From Pontibacter pamirensis (GTDB taxonomy: Bacteria > Bacteroidota > Bacteroidia > Cytophagales > Hymenobacteraceae): a DNA stretch of 64,000 bases. Positions 1 to 8,600 of this stretch are shown here, piece by piece. How positions within the stretch are numbered: the first letter of the stretch is position 1; every line of letters starts with the position of its first letter. Location of the stretch: the NCBI RefSeq assembly GCF_010015475.1, contig NZ_SSNI01000026.1, forward strand, positions 24,861 to 88,860, read 5' to 3'. The position numbers and the translations under genes are program-made. The notes beneath the pieces are model-generated. The model saw nothing but the letters and a program-made list of their open reading frames with translations. It did no database searches and was not told the DNA's origin.

Positions 1-39
1 TTGAAGTAGAGAAAAAGCTTTAACTTTAAACAGTTATTT

Positions 40-312
40 ATGAAGAGAAAGAAATTTACCCCTCAGCAGATCGCCAGAATCCTGAAGGAGTTCGAGGCAG
101 GCAAGAGCGCGGCAGAAATCAGCCGTGAGTACGGCGTGAGCCAGGCAGCCTTCTACAAGTGGCGCCAGCGCTACAACGGCATGGACGCCACCGAGCTTAA
201 GCGCTTGAAGGAGTTGGAGGAGGAGAACCGCCGCCTCAAGGCCATGTACACCGAACTGGCCCTGGATTTGAAAGTAGCCAAAGAGATTATCGAAAAAAAG
301 GTACTGTCTTAA
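40..312 (+). CDS. Orphan IS3-family OrfA (transposase_8-type DNA-binding subunit)
   Basis: 90 residues. Residues about 5-47 form the helix-turn-helix of IS3 OrfA proteins (FTPQQIARIL, then AAEISREYGVSQAAFYKWR). Residues 53-85 are a leucine/glutamate-rich coiled coil that multimerises these subunits. In the family OrfA binds the IS ends and a frameshift joins it to OrfB, the DDE catalytic part. No OrfB follows: from about 340 the DNA belongs to an IS110 remnant on the other strand. This is therefore the left half of a broken element. The IRL would lie before position 1 or in the first 39 bases and cannot be confirmed. Confidence 0.85.
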   Translation: MKRKKFTPQQIARILKEFEAGKSAAEISREYGVSQAAFYKWRQRYNGMDATELKRLKELEEENRRLKAMYTELALDLKVAKEIIEKKVLS

Positions 313-350
313 AAGTCAAGGATCTTTTTTAGATTTTTCTTATCTTTCCC

Positions 351-1139
351 TTACCTGAAAGAGAGCTCCTGGCCGACAGGTGCTGGATGCTCATCTTGTG
401 TAGCCTTGGCAAAAGCCGGGGCTATTTTGTTTTTGTCAGCTGCGCTGACACCTGAAAGAGAGGCTCCGGCCTCTAGGCTTTGGATTATTTCTTGTGCTTG
501 CTGCTGGTATTTGTCCTCTGACCATGCCTCATCTTTCTTCCATAGGGTGTACATCAGGATCAGCAGCTTCTTCTGCACGGCCACGTAGGCAACCATCTTC
601 TTTTTCCCCTTCCCCGTCAGCCTCTCATAAAGCTCCCGGCAGACCGGCACCTTCAGGCTCACCGCGTTCAAGGCCGGCATGTGCAGTGCCCGCCTGATGT
701 GGCTGTTGCCCTGCTTGGAAATCTTCGTCCTGCCATTCCGCTTTCCCGACTGGTTCTCCACCACGTCATATCCGGCGTAGCTAGTGAGCTGCTTCTGATT
801 AGTGATGAGGGCAAAGCCGCTGGTCTCAGCAATGATGGTGACCGCCGTCAACAGGCCCACCCCTTTGATGGTGGTGACTTTCTTTATCTTATCGCTGAGT
901 AAGGGGTCTGCCTGGATAGTTGCTGCTATTTCCTGTTGGATGGCCTGCAACTGTGCCTCATATAGCTGGAGTGTCTTGCGGAGCCTTCTTACCGTGCCCT
1001 TGCCCTGCAGCATGGAGTGGGACTCGGCATGGAGGCGGTTGTTAACCTCCGTGCGCATCTGCTGGACCTGCTAATGTTCCCGTGTGAGCTTACGCAGCAG
1101 AAAGAGCTGTCGGCTCATCGGCTGCCAGGGCGCCAGGTG
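351..1139 (-). pseudogene. IS110-family transposase remnant (C-terminal half, in-frame amber)
   Basis: The open part (351-1058, 235 aa) carries the transposase_20 domain of IS110/IS1111 enzymes: the IKGVGLLTAVTIIAE helix-hairpin-helix, then LTSYAGYDVVENQSGKR and GNSHIRRALHMPAL with the conserved catalytic serine region. Reading further upstream in the same frame gives HLAPWQPMSRQ...LTREH, then a TAG at 1071-1073, then QVQQMRTEVNNRLHA. This is the usual linker of the family with one sense codon turned to amber. The N-terminal DEDD (RuvC-like) domain is missing, so the protein cannot transpose. It lies where the OrfB of the upstream IS3 copy should be. Confidence 0.85.
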
Positions 1140-1197
1140 AACTTGCTACCTTTTACTGGAGGCTTTTTCTTAGGCAGATTTAAATAAAGGTTTAAAT

Positions 1198-1467
1198 TTG
1201 ACTACTATGAACAGACGTGAATTTGATGCCTCCTTCAAGCGGATGGCCATTGACCTCTCCTACGCCAGAGGTTCGGTAAAAGAGGTAGCTGAGGAACTGG
1301 GAATAGATCCCGGCCGGTTGAGCAAGTGGCGACAAAAGGACAGCCCACTAGCCCGGCCCACCGAAGGGCTTACGGACGAGCATAGGGAGATAAAGCGGCT
1401 GCAAAAGGAGCTGAAGGAGGCGCAGTTGGAGCGTGACATCTTAAAAAAACGTGAACTCGGGAATTAA
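1198..1467 (+). pseudogene. IS3-family OrfA, 3' end replaced by an inserted repeat
   Basis: 89 residues. A transposase_8 HTH (MNRREFDASFKRMAIDLSY ... GIDPGRLSKWRQ) is followed by the IKRLQKELKEAQLERDILKK coiled coil. The normal A-rich frameshift window before OrfB is interrupted at 1448 by a MITE-like insert, whose terminal repeat supplies the last residues (RELGN) and the stop codon. Removing the insert restores DILKKAISIF, the canonical OrfA-OrfB junction. The preferred start is the ATG at 1207 or the upstream ATT/TTG-type codon in the same frame; the exact start is uncertain. Confidence 0.8.
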
Positions 1468-1666
1468 GCCAACGTGAACTCGAGAATTAATCTTTGAAAT
1501 TTACGCTTGCAGAGCTCTTAATATGAATATTGGTTGATGTATTCTTCTATTTTGGGAAATACAGTCTACAAATGCCATGACACTCACGATTACTTAGTGA
1601 TCAAATAACTGTACAAATGATTGTAAATCAATTATTTATATATGGTTTAATTCCCGAGTTCACGTT
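1448..1666. mobile_element. 219-bp MITE-like element with 20-bp terminal inverted repeats
   Basis: The left end (1448-1467) and right end (1647-1666) are perfect 20-bp inverted copies (aacgtgaactcgggaattaa). A third copy, with one change, lies directly repeated at 1471-1490. The insert has no ORF of its own and is AT-rich. It is bounded by A-runs that fit a short target duplication of the run of six A in the IS3 frameshift window: five A, or TAAAAAA if the repeat is counted as 19 bp. The structure suggests a non-autonomous element mobilised in trans. The family of the helper transposase is not identifiable from this window. Confidence 0.7.
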
Positions 1667-1669
1667 AAA

Positions 1670-2281
1670 AAAGGCCATCAGCATCTTCTCCAGGGGAGAC
1701 GGGCGGTATTCGGATTCGTAAAAGAGCACCGAAACCAGTTTCCCGTTGAGAGGATGTGTAAGGTGCTCCAGGTAAGTACCAGTGGCTACTATTACTGGCT
1801 CAAGCATCCGGTGGGGGTGAGAGCAGGCAAAGAACAGGAACTAGTCGAGCAGATTAAACAGGTTTATGAGCAGAGCAAACGCCGCTATGGCTCCCCCAGG
1901 ATTGCTGTTGAGCTCAAAGAGCAGGGAGTTCACGTGTCGCGTCCACGCGTGGCCCGCCTGATGCAGAAGCATCAGGTCAAGAGCATTATACGCAAGAAAT
2001 ACCGGATGCAGACCACCGACTCCAGCCATGCATACACAGTGGCGGAGAACCACCTCTCCAGGGATTTTCAAGCGGCAGGACCGGCGGAGAAATGGGTATA
2101 CGACTTAACCTATATCAGAACCGGGGAAGGCTGGCTGTACCTGACGGTGGTACTGGATTTGGCCGATAGAAAAGTGGTGGGTTGGGCGCTGAGCGAGACA
2201 ATGGAGGCGGAAGCAACCACCGTGGCGGCCTGGCAGATGGCCATCAGGAACAGGCCCCTGTCCCACTCCCTTTTGTTCCAC
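1670..2281 (+). pseudogene. IS3-family OrfB (integrase-core transposase), truncated at the 3' end
   Basis: The reading frame opens at the A-run (1670) and gives KEHRNQFPVERMCKVLQVSTSGYYYW, the classic OrfB start, then an HTH_21 segment (KRRYGSPRIAVELKEQGVHVS) and the rve core (EKWVYDLTYIRTGEGWLYLTVVLDLADRKVVGWALS). The first Asp (VYDLTYI) and second Asp (VVLDLADR) of the DDE triad are visible. The frame leaves homology after SHSLLFH at about 2281, where HSDRG and the last catalytic Glu should follow, so roughly the last 80 residues are lost. The DNA beyond belongs to an integrase gene on the other strand. Confidence 0.85.
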
Positions 2282-2449
2282 CTTAACCTTTCCTGCTTCC
2301 ACGGACCATCTTGTAGGGGATACATATCGGTGGGTACTTATTTCAAGCCTTTCCCCACCAATTGTTACGCGCAGGTATATTGGCAGTAGATTATCTCTAG
2401 TAGTCTTTGATTTCCTGCCATAAAAAAGAATACTGATTTTAGTGTCCAT
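2282..2449 (-). pseudogene. Tyrosine recombinase, N-terminal 56-codon remnant
   Basis: Reads MDTKISILFYGRKSKTTRD, then LLPIYLRVTIGGERLEISTHRY and PTRWSVEAGKVK. This is the N-terminal arm-binding domain of Bacteroidota tyrosine recombinases (usual length about 400 aa). Homology stops at about 2282, where the truncated IS3 OrfB begins. The core-binding and catalytic domains are absent. Its start lies 250 bp from the left att core, the same geometry as the intact integrase at the other end of the element (142 bp), so it may have belonged to an earlier insertion at the same tmRNA site (inference). Confidence 0.75.
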
Positions 2450-2546
2450 ACAACTCCTCCTTTTATGAATAAATTTAATATTCTAATCAAGGCTTTACAA
2501 GATGTACAAAACCTGTACATCTAACTGAAAGTCTTATAGTTACAAC

Positions 2547-2590
2547 AAATTCGGGTACCCAAAAATATAGGCGTTCGGGTACCCGAATTT
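2547..2590. repeat. Perfect 14-bp inverted repeat around a GGTACC core
   Basis: aaattcgggtaccc at 2547-2560 is repeated in inverse orientation at 2577-2590 with a 16-bp spacer. Each arm also contains the self-complementary GGGTACCC. It lies 98 bp upstream of the integrase remnant's start codon. It could be an operator or recombinase-binding site, or a stem-loop. There is no T-run, so a terminator is unlikely. Confidence 0.6.
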
Positions 2591-2640
2591 GCTCCCTTAC
2601 GATAGAGAATAATTGAACATTTAAGGAGGGGTGTAAAAGC

Positions 2641-2671
2641 AAAAAAGCCCGTAAATCAATGATTTACGGGC
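2641..2671 (-). terminator. Rho-independent terminator downstream of the left att core
   Basis: The arms gcccgtaaatca (2647-2658) and tgatttacgggc (2660-2671) form a strong stem. On the minus strand it is followed by TTTTTT. It lies about 28 bp beyond the att core, which is the 3' end of ssrA, so it could have ended ssrA transcription before the present element inserted, or it may belong to an earlier element. Confidence 0.8.
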
Positions 2672-2698
2672 TTTTAGCTCTATTTGATAAAGTTATTA

Positions 2699-2715
2699 GT
2701 GGAGATGCAGGGATT
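2699..2715. other. attL: 17-bp copy of the ssrA 3' end
   Basis: gtggagatgcagggatt is identical to 25284-25300, which is the 3' acceptor/T-arm end of the tmRNA gene. The rest of ssrA is not present here, so this is the displaced chromosomal half of the attachment site. Core repeats of this length in a tRNA-like 3' end are the signature of tyrosine-recombinase integration. Confidence 0.85.
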
Positions 2716-2771
2716 AACCATTTTCTTCCAAAAACGGCTTATATACTACACATAGGCATCTTTTAAGAAAT

Positions 2772-2792
2772 GGTGTAACGTATGGTGTAACG
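2772..2792 (+). promoter_or_regulatory. Paired GGTGTAACG motifs, candidate integrase arm-binding sites (left)
   Basis: GGTGTAACG occurs at 2772-2780 and 2784-2792, a 12-bp period. The same pair with the same 12-bp period occurs just inside the other end (25149-25169). Paired short direct repeats flanking the cores of tyrosine-recombinase elements are usually arm-type sites bound by the integrase N-terminal domain. The role here is inferred from position. Confidence 0.55.
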
Positions 2793-2952
2793 CAGCTTAC
2801 ACAACTCATGCACTTTAGTACAGGTTTTGCCTTTATCTTTGCACCATGCTGATAGACCTGATCATGCGCAACCAGAAGTAGTGCAGCTTCCAGCGCAATG
2901 GAGAAGATATAGAGCTTAAAAAGGAAGAGTTTCAGGAGTTGGCTTATAGTCT

Positions 2953-3294
2953 ATGGAGTATGTTGATTTGAATACCGGCTTCGCACTGATGGGATTCCCA
3001 GACTACCGGGAGTTCAAAAGAGCAAAGCAGCTGTGCATTGATAAATTTAAGTTTATAGCCTATGCCGGTGAGTTCAGCCACTTGCGAGAAATCCAGGCGA
3101 AGCATTGGGTTAGGACCGTTCACAACGGTTACCAAAACTATACCATCCCCCTGCAGAAGTATGATAACCACACGCCAGGTGTAGTAACTCCGGATGGTGT
3201 AGGCTCAGGGCTTCGCAGCATGGCCACGGCCGTACAGGAGCTGGAGCGTAAGACGCATTATGAGGTTAAGTTTGTGATAGTTGTTAGAAAGTAA
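2953..3294 (+). CDS. Hypothetical protein (113 aa), left-end cargo
   Basis: Not recognised. A soluble, mixed-charge protein without signal peptide or membrane segment (MEYVDLNTGFALMGFPDY ... THYEVKFVIVVRK). An AGGAG lies about 15 nt upstream of the ATG, and a strong terminator starts two bases after the stop, so the unit looks monocistronic. It is the first gene inside attL and lies opposite to the phage operon, as expected of cargo. The stretch just upstream looks like a decayed ORF, so this could also be the tail of a longer former gene. Confidence 0.5.
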   Translation: MEYVDLNTGFALMGFPDYREFKRAKQLCIDKFKFIAYAGEFSHLREIQAKHWVRTVHNGYQNYTIPLQKYDNHTPGVVTPDGVGSGLRSMATAVQELERKTHYEVKFVIVVRK

Positions 3295-3296
3295 AA

Positions 3297-3322
3297 AGCC
3301 TACTTTTCGAAGTAGGCTTTTT
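3297..3322 (+). terminator. Rho-independent terminator
   Basis: The stem agcctactt/aagtaggct with a short ttcg-type loop is followed by TTTTTG. It directly follows the 113-aa gene and is nearly symmetrical, so it can also serve the converging gene whose stop is at 3348. Confidence 0.85.
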
Positions 3323-3347
3323 GTTGTTTGAAACCCTCTTATTTGTA

Positions 3348-3731
3348 TTAGACTGCCCCCGGTAAGCAGGGATTGCCTGTAGAGGAAGCTGGTTTTAGCC
3401 CCAGCAGTACTTTGACTCTTTCTGCACATTCGGTAGGTGCACAATCAACCGCAGCTTGATTGCACCACATATCAGCTTCGAACTCATTACGGATTACGGT
3501 TGGGTCAAGCGCAACGTCATCGCCACGAAAACACTTACCTTCAAGAGCTTTTCTACAAGGGAGACTCATCACAGCGTCTAAAGCCTCCCCAGTAAGTGCA
3601 GTAGCTTCTGTTTCAGCTTTTAGCACCACCTGCCCAACAGAGCTGCTCATTGGGGTTACCTCCTCTTGCTCAGTGCAAGAATAAAGAAGACAGCCTATCA
3701 TAAACACAAAGAGTACTACATTTTCTTTCAT
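3348..3731 (-). CDS. Small cysteine-rich lipoprotein (127 aa)
   Basis: Starts MKENVVLFVFMIGCLLYSCTEQEEV. The hydrophobic stretch and the LLYSC lipobox indicate a lipoprotein with Cys about 19 as the anchor. The mature part has several cysteines (LPCRKALEGKC, MWCNQAAVDCAPTEC) that could form disulphides in the periplasm. An upstream in-frame start at 3788 would add 19 residues ahead of the signal peptide and is rejected. No family recognised. Likely cargo of the element. Confidence 0.65.
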   Translation of the reverse strand: MKENVVLFVFMIGCLLYSCTEQEEVTPMSSSVGQVVLKAETEATALTGEALDAVMSLPCRKALEGKCFRGDDVALDPTVIRNEFEADMWCNQAAVDCAPTECAERVKVLLGLKPASSTGNPCLPGAV

Positions 3732-3940
3732 AACTAAAATTGTCCAAATTGATACAGTTGATATAAGAGCATGGCAGGGGCTGAGCACAGCAGAAAGCGC
3801 AGAATCAAGGTTTGCGCTTTACCTATAGAGTTTCTTTACTTACGACTTTATTTATATTTAATATAACTTTATTAGTATAAAAGGGTAGAGCAGGGCAAAG
3901 TAAGGGTAAGTGTATAGAGTATTAAGACAAACGATTGAAC

Positions 3941-4240
3941 ATGAAACCATTTGATGAACTCACTCCCCGTCAGCAGTTCTACAGGAAGAACATCCCCCGG
4001 CTAATCATCTATGGAAGCTTTATGGTTGTCCTGGTGTGGAGTATGTCCCAGATGGTAGAGCAGCAGGAGCAGGCAAACGCTTCACTGCAACACATTGAAG
4101 ATACTATGATGGATTTTTACTTGGAGACGAGGGAACAAACAGATACTGTAGGTATGGCTGCTTACATGAGAGAGCACCTCTCACCGGAAGAATATGAGTT
4201 GTGGCTGAATGAGACAGAAAGAGAAGGATTCTATAAATAA
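3941..4240 (+). CDS. Small single-pass membrane protein (99 aa)
   Basis: MKPFDELTPRQQFYRKNIPR precedes one membrane segment (LIIYGSFMVVLVWSMSQMV, about 21-39). A charged C-terminal half follows (QQEQANASLQHIEDTMMDF ... EEYELWLNETEREGF), predicted helical. The ATG at 3941 is preferred over the in-frame TTG two codons earlier. Family not recognised. It lies 59 bp before the lipoprotein gene that follows and may be co-transcribed with it. Confidence 0.6.
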   Translation: MKPFDELTPRQQFYRKNIPRLIIYGSFMVVLVWSMSQMVEQQEQANASLQHIEDTMMDFYLETREQTDTVGMAAYMREHLSPEEYELWLNETEREGFYK

Positions 4241-4299
4241 AAAATTATATCTTATCTTTCTATTATTCAGTATAAGGCGTTATGCATAAACGTTCACAC

Positions 4300-5160
4300 A
4301 TGAAAAAGCTCTACCTTATTCCTTTTCTGTTTTTGTCTTTACTTATTGGATGTGGTGAAACATCTGAAGACCCAGCGCCAACAACAGACCCAGATACTTA
4401 CCTGCAAAGCGTCAATACTTATCTGGCAGTATACGAGTACGGTAAGCCAAGCTCATATAAAAGAAATTGGGAATCTACTGTTTTCAATCAGGAGGGTGAT
4501 ACCATTGAGACAGTGTTAAGAGGGGAACATACAGTAGATCCTTCCAGAAGCTTTGAAAGGACTGTGAGTTATACCTATAACAACGGGAAGATATCAGAGA
4601 AGACAATCAGTTCTTTACTTGGCGGAACGAGAAGGCTTGTCTACTCCTACACCGGTGAACGGCTTTCAACCATCACGATATATGGGCAAAATGGAATAAC
4701 AGACATTCAGGAGTATGAGTATTCAGGAGGGGGCAAACCAAGTAAAATGGTTTCTAAATCTTCCGCTGCTGATAAATACCCCACCATCCATGAGTATACC
4801 TATGACGGTAGAGGCAATATGATTGGTGAGGAGACTACCTATACTCGCGATAATGCCGGAGGTAAAAAGATGTGGGAATACGATTCTAAAAACAATGTGA
4901 CCAAAGTGGCATATCTTTCAAAAGGTGATACAGAAGCTGTGATCTACAAGCTTTCTGAATACAAGTACGATGGGGACAGGATAGCAGAGAATGAGTTCTC
5001 TACGTTGGGTACACTGAACTTTCAGAAGCGTGTATATCACTATGATGACAAAGGCCAGATTACCACTGTAGATGTTTACGAAGAGACAGACCATCACTCC
5101 CGAAACTATGAGCAGAAAGCTGTTATCTCTTATGAATACAATTATGAGGACAAACAATAA
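4300..5160 (+). CDS. Lipoprotein with RHS/YD-type repeats (286 aa)
   Basis: MKKLYLIPFLFLSLLIGCGETSED is a lipoprotein signal (lipobox LLIGC). The body is a run of degenerate YD/RHS-like repeats of about 20-25 residues: SYTYNNGKISEKT, YSYTGERLSTITIY, YEYSGGGKPSKM, YTYDGRGNMIGEE, WEYDSKNNVTKVAY, YKYDGDRIAENE, YHYDDKGQITTV, ending ISYEYNY. Such repeats form beta-strand surfaces in envelope proteins of Bacteroidota. An ATG at 4282 would add six residues; the ATG at 4300 gives the better signal peptide. It is probably cargo exposed in the periplasm or on the surface. No toxin domain is fused. Confidence 0.7.
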   Translation: MKKLYLIPFLFLSLLIGCGETSEDPAPTTDPDTYLQSVNTYLAVYEYGKPSSYKRNWESTVFNQEGDTIETVLRGEHTVDPSRSFERTVSYTYNNGKISEKTISSLLGGTRRLVYSYTGERLSTITIYGQNGITDIQEYEYSGGGKPSKMVSKSSAADKYPTIHEYTYDGRGNMIGEETTYTRDNAGGKKMWEYDSKNNVTKVAYLSKGDTEAVIYKLSEYKYDGDRIAENEFSTLGTLNFQKRVYHYDDKGQITTVDVYEETDHHSRNYEQKAVISYEYNYEDKQ

Positions 5161-5180
5161 TTCCGGCAAGGTAGGATATA

Positions 5181-5206
5181 AAAGCAAAACCACCCCAAAG
5201 GAGTGG
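5181..5206 (-). terminator. Terminator at the end of the leftward phage operon
   Basis: On the minus strand the stem CCACTCC/GGGGTGG (one G-U pair, loop tttg) is followed by TTTTGCTTTT. It lies 28 bp after the last gene of the train (stop at 5234). Confidence 0.65.
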
Positions 5207-5233
5207 CTCTGTACAGGGAGTCAGAAAGAGAAT

Positions 5234-5617
5234 CTATTTTGATAGTATGTCATCAGGTGTCAGCGGCCCATGCTTGAGAATATACCGCTCGATTATTTGC
5301 CTGTGAATATTAGCAGCACTTTGAAGCCTCATGATATCTGCCTTTAGCTGTATGTTCTCTACATTGAGTTTGTGACATTGTTGGTAAGCAAGAGCATGAA
5401 GCCTGGATTGACGGGGAATTATGTCTGCTATGTTTATCAGTGTAGGCTCTATTCCCTTGGGCAAATCAGGGTGTCCCATCGCATCCAACAAATCCGTCTG
5501 CAGTTTATCGGTTGATGACTTTAATGCTGCCAGGTATTGAGCTGTTACCATCTCGTATTCCTGCATGCTCTGTCGTAGAGCTTCTTTTGCTTGACTCTTT
5601 TCTTCTTCTGGTGTCAT
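5234..5617 (-). CDS. Hypothetical coiled-coil protein downstream of tape measure (127 aa)
   Basis: Highly helical and charged. Two coiled-coil stretches (residues about 1-42, EEEKSQAKEALRQSMQEYE; and 80-112, LNVENIQLKADIMRLQSAA) flank a proline-containing middle. No signal peptide or membrane segment. It is the last gene of the leftward operon, 45 bp after the tape-measure stop. By position it could be a tail accessory or chaperone-like protein, but no family is recognised. Confidence 0.6.
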   Translation of the reverse strand: MTPEEEKSQAKEALRQSMQEYEMVTAQYLAALKSSTDKLQTDLLDAMGHPDLPKGIEPTLINIADIIPRQSRLHALAYQQCHKLNVENIQLKADIMRLQSAANIHRQIIERYILKHGPLTPDDILSK

Positions 5618-5662
5618 ATCTAATATTTTATATATTGTAATTTACTAATTCCCTGTGAGTTA

Positions 5663-8600
5663 TCAGCCTCCGTTTGCTCTCAGTATTTCGTTTGTTGAGC
5701 CTATTTTACTGTCAATCGACTTAAGGGAGCTGGTGTGTTTTATCTGCTCTGACAGCTGCTTGTCCTGCCGGGAAACGACTTCCACAAGCCTTGCCACTGT
5801 CTGCCGGGTGTTGACCTCAATCTGTTGGCTCACCTGGAAGTTCATGATGGTGTAGCGGTGCATGTCCCGGATGTCCGTGGCCTGTTGCTGATAGATGGCC
5901 GTTTGTGGGTCTGTGCCGGTTTGTACACGCATCATCTGCTCAATTCCTGCCACATGCAAGCGTATCCCGTTAATGGCACCTGCCAGGACCGTACCTGTCT
6001 GCTCTGTTAGAGAGGCCCGAATCGCGCCTTCAAGGGAGTTCTGACTGCCGCCGCCTCCGGTCGCTGAACCGAAACCCTGTCCGGTGATTTTCTTAAGGCC
6101 TTCAAACTGCTCCTCTGCGTTATCCAGGATACTTTTGAAAACCTCCCTGAGCTTCTCAATCTCTCCATCGTCGAGCGTTCCCCCGCTTTCGGTGTACTCG
6201 GCCAGCTGGTCGTAAAACTCTTTCAAAGGACCTTCAAGAGCAGACATCCTGAGACTTTGGATAATGGCATTTCGCATCAGGTCCTCAAAATTGTTGGCAA
6301 ATATCTCGGCACTGCTTAACCCCTCCCGGAATCCGTCTGCAATGGAGTCAACTATGCCGCTATAGGTGGAGCCTGTCACGACCTCCTGAATCTTTGCCCT
6401 GTAATCTTCCAGTTGATCCTCTAACTGCTCATAGGCTGCAAGCAACTCTTTAAGCTGCTCCACATCCCCCTGAACAGCACCTTTTGCCAGGGCCTCATAG
6501 ATACCGTCAATCTCTTTCTGGTTAGCCTCAAGGACCTCTTTCAGCGATTTAAGTACCTGGTCCGGTTCACCTGGTGTGGTGTTGCCGCCTCTGTCCGGTC
6601 TGCCGCCCGTTTGCCCTTGGATAGTTTCCATCAGCTTTTTAAGCTCAATGGTATACTCTGTTATCCTGGTGCGTCCGGTGCGCGGGTCTGTGAACATGGT
6701 TTCCAGGCTCAGGTCATTAAGCTTGTCGACGATTTCCATCAGGTCCTGAGTCAGCATCCCTATTTGCCTGCGGTAAGCTATAATTTTGTCAAAGCCCAGT
6801 GCCTTGTCTATGATTTCAGCCTGCCGCTCTAGCTGCCGGTTCATCTCCGCAATAGCGCGGGTGGTGGCATCTAGCGCCCGTTTTCTTGCCTCCTCTGCCA
6901 TGCGCTGCTTTTCGGCTGAAGAATCGAACATCTTTATCAAACCGGAGACAGCAGACACAGCTCCGGATATACCCTGCACGATGTTACCGCTTGCGAATCC
7001 TGCGAATGCACTCGCAGCGTTACCGGCCACCCCTGCGATATCAGAGACAGACTGCAACATTGCAGATAATTGCGGGTTAGAAGTCTTCAGGGAGGCCGCT
7101 AGTTCACCAAAAGAAGAGGCTGCTAACTGTGAGTACTCTGCTATTTCTTCAGCATCCTGAGCCGCTTTATTGGTCTCATTCAGGTAGCCTTGCGCTTGCC
7201 CCGCTGCATCCTGAGCCGCCTTTCTTTCTACAGGTGTAAGGTTCGGGTCATCAAGCATCTGCTTCAGCTCTTTTACCCTCGCTTTCAGTTCCTCACGAGT
7301 CAGGAAGGTAATATCCTTCATCGTCTTTTTATAGAACTCTGTCTCCTGAAATGCCATGTGCTTAAGGGCCTCCATCTGCAGGTCTTTGCGCTCATCAAGC
7401 ATCTTCTTCTGTGCCTCCAGCTTCTCAGCATTCTCCTCTCCCGGGAGGTTCTTTTCTAGCGTGGCGACATCTTCCTGATACTGCTTCTCAATTCTCAGGC
7501 GCTCATCTGCAGAGGTCTGGTGAGCATCAAGAATCCGCTTGTAGTTCTTTATATTCTCATCAAAGGCCGCATTGCGGATCCGCTTTTCCTCTTCTGCCTC
7601 TCGCTTCAGCAGGTCTTTGTAACGCTCCGTCTGTTTTGGTGTCAGCTGGTCAGCTGGGATGGCACGAACAGAAGAAAGAGCATCCTGTATCTGCTGCAGG
7701 TAGGTTTTGGCGATATCCAATTGCCCCTCAAATTTCGCTTTAGCTGCCTCTTCGCCAAATGCCCTATTCTTCTCCCCGAAAACTTGAATATACTCCTCAT
7801 ACTCAGCATACAGCTGCTTTTGCTCATCTAAGAATTTCTTAAGTGCTTCCGTTTCCTGGTCATAGCGTAGGTCAGCAATAGCCCTGTCCCTGATTGGGTC
7901 CAGTACCTCCACATTGATTTTAAGAGTGTTTTTAGGGTCCTTGTTATACTTCTCTATGTCGAAAGCAATCTTTTTAAACTTGTCCCTTACGGCCTGTAGT
8001 TCGGCATCATCCTTAGAGAGTGATTTGCGGCCATACTCCCTGTCAATCTCTGTGATACGCTCCATCATGTCCCGGTAAGCCTGCACCTCATCATAAGCGT
8101 TTTGCTCCCGGCTCTCCTTTTTGCGCTTGTTCAGAATCTTGTCTATCTCTGCCTGGATTTCATCTGCCTCTTTGAGTAACCTGGAGCGGTCTGCTTTCTG
8201 CTCATTACTAAAGGGGACGATGTTCATTGCCTTGTCACGAAGCGCATCTGCTTTAGCCTGCATTTCAGCAATGGAGAGAATCTCATCCCGGATACGCTTC
8301 TGTTCTACTAATGCATCCGTCTGCTTCTGTACATTGGTGAGCACGTTCTGAGTGGCCTTCGCCTCTTCGTCTATGGCTTTTTTCCTGCGGGTAATGTCTG
8401 CAATCTGGTTTTGATTAATACCCGCCTTACCGATGGCCGCTTTGAGTTGCTCGTCTAGCTCTTTAGCTTCCTTTTTGAGCGCATCCCGCTGTGCCTTCAG
8501 GCGCATTTCAATCATTTTAAGCTGTGGTGTGTTCAGCTTATCAATCTTATCCATGGAGGTACCTAGTTCCTGTGCAAGCTTGTCTGTGAGTTCGGTAACT

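Larger units (their letters stand above)
2450..2952. other. Gene-poor boundary: inverted repeat, terminator, left att core, arm sites
   Basis: No intact gene. From left to right it holds the upstream region of the integrase remnant, a perfect 14-bp inverted repeat, a rho-independent hairpin read on the minus strand, the 17-bp att core and paired GGTGTAACG motifs. Between 2847 and 2945 a short frame (MLIDLIMRNQK, stop, then RNGEDIELKKEEFQELAYSL) looks like a decayed small gene. It is too short to identify. Confidence 0.6.

Noticed and set aside
2105..2281. Extension of the integrase remnant to 2105
   Set aside because: Beyond 2282 the frame reads the antisense of IS3 OrfB; integrase homology stops at the junction.
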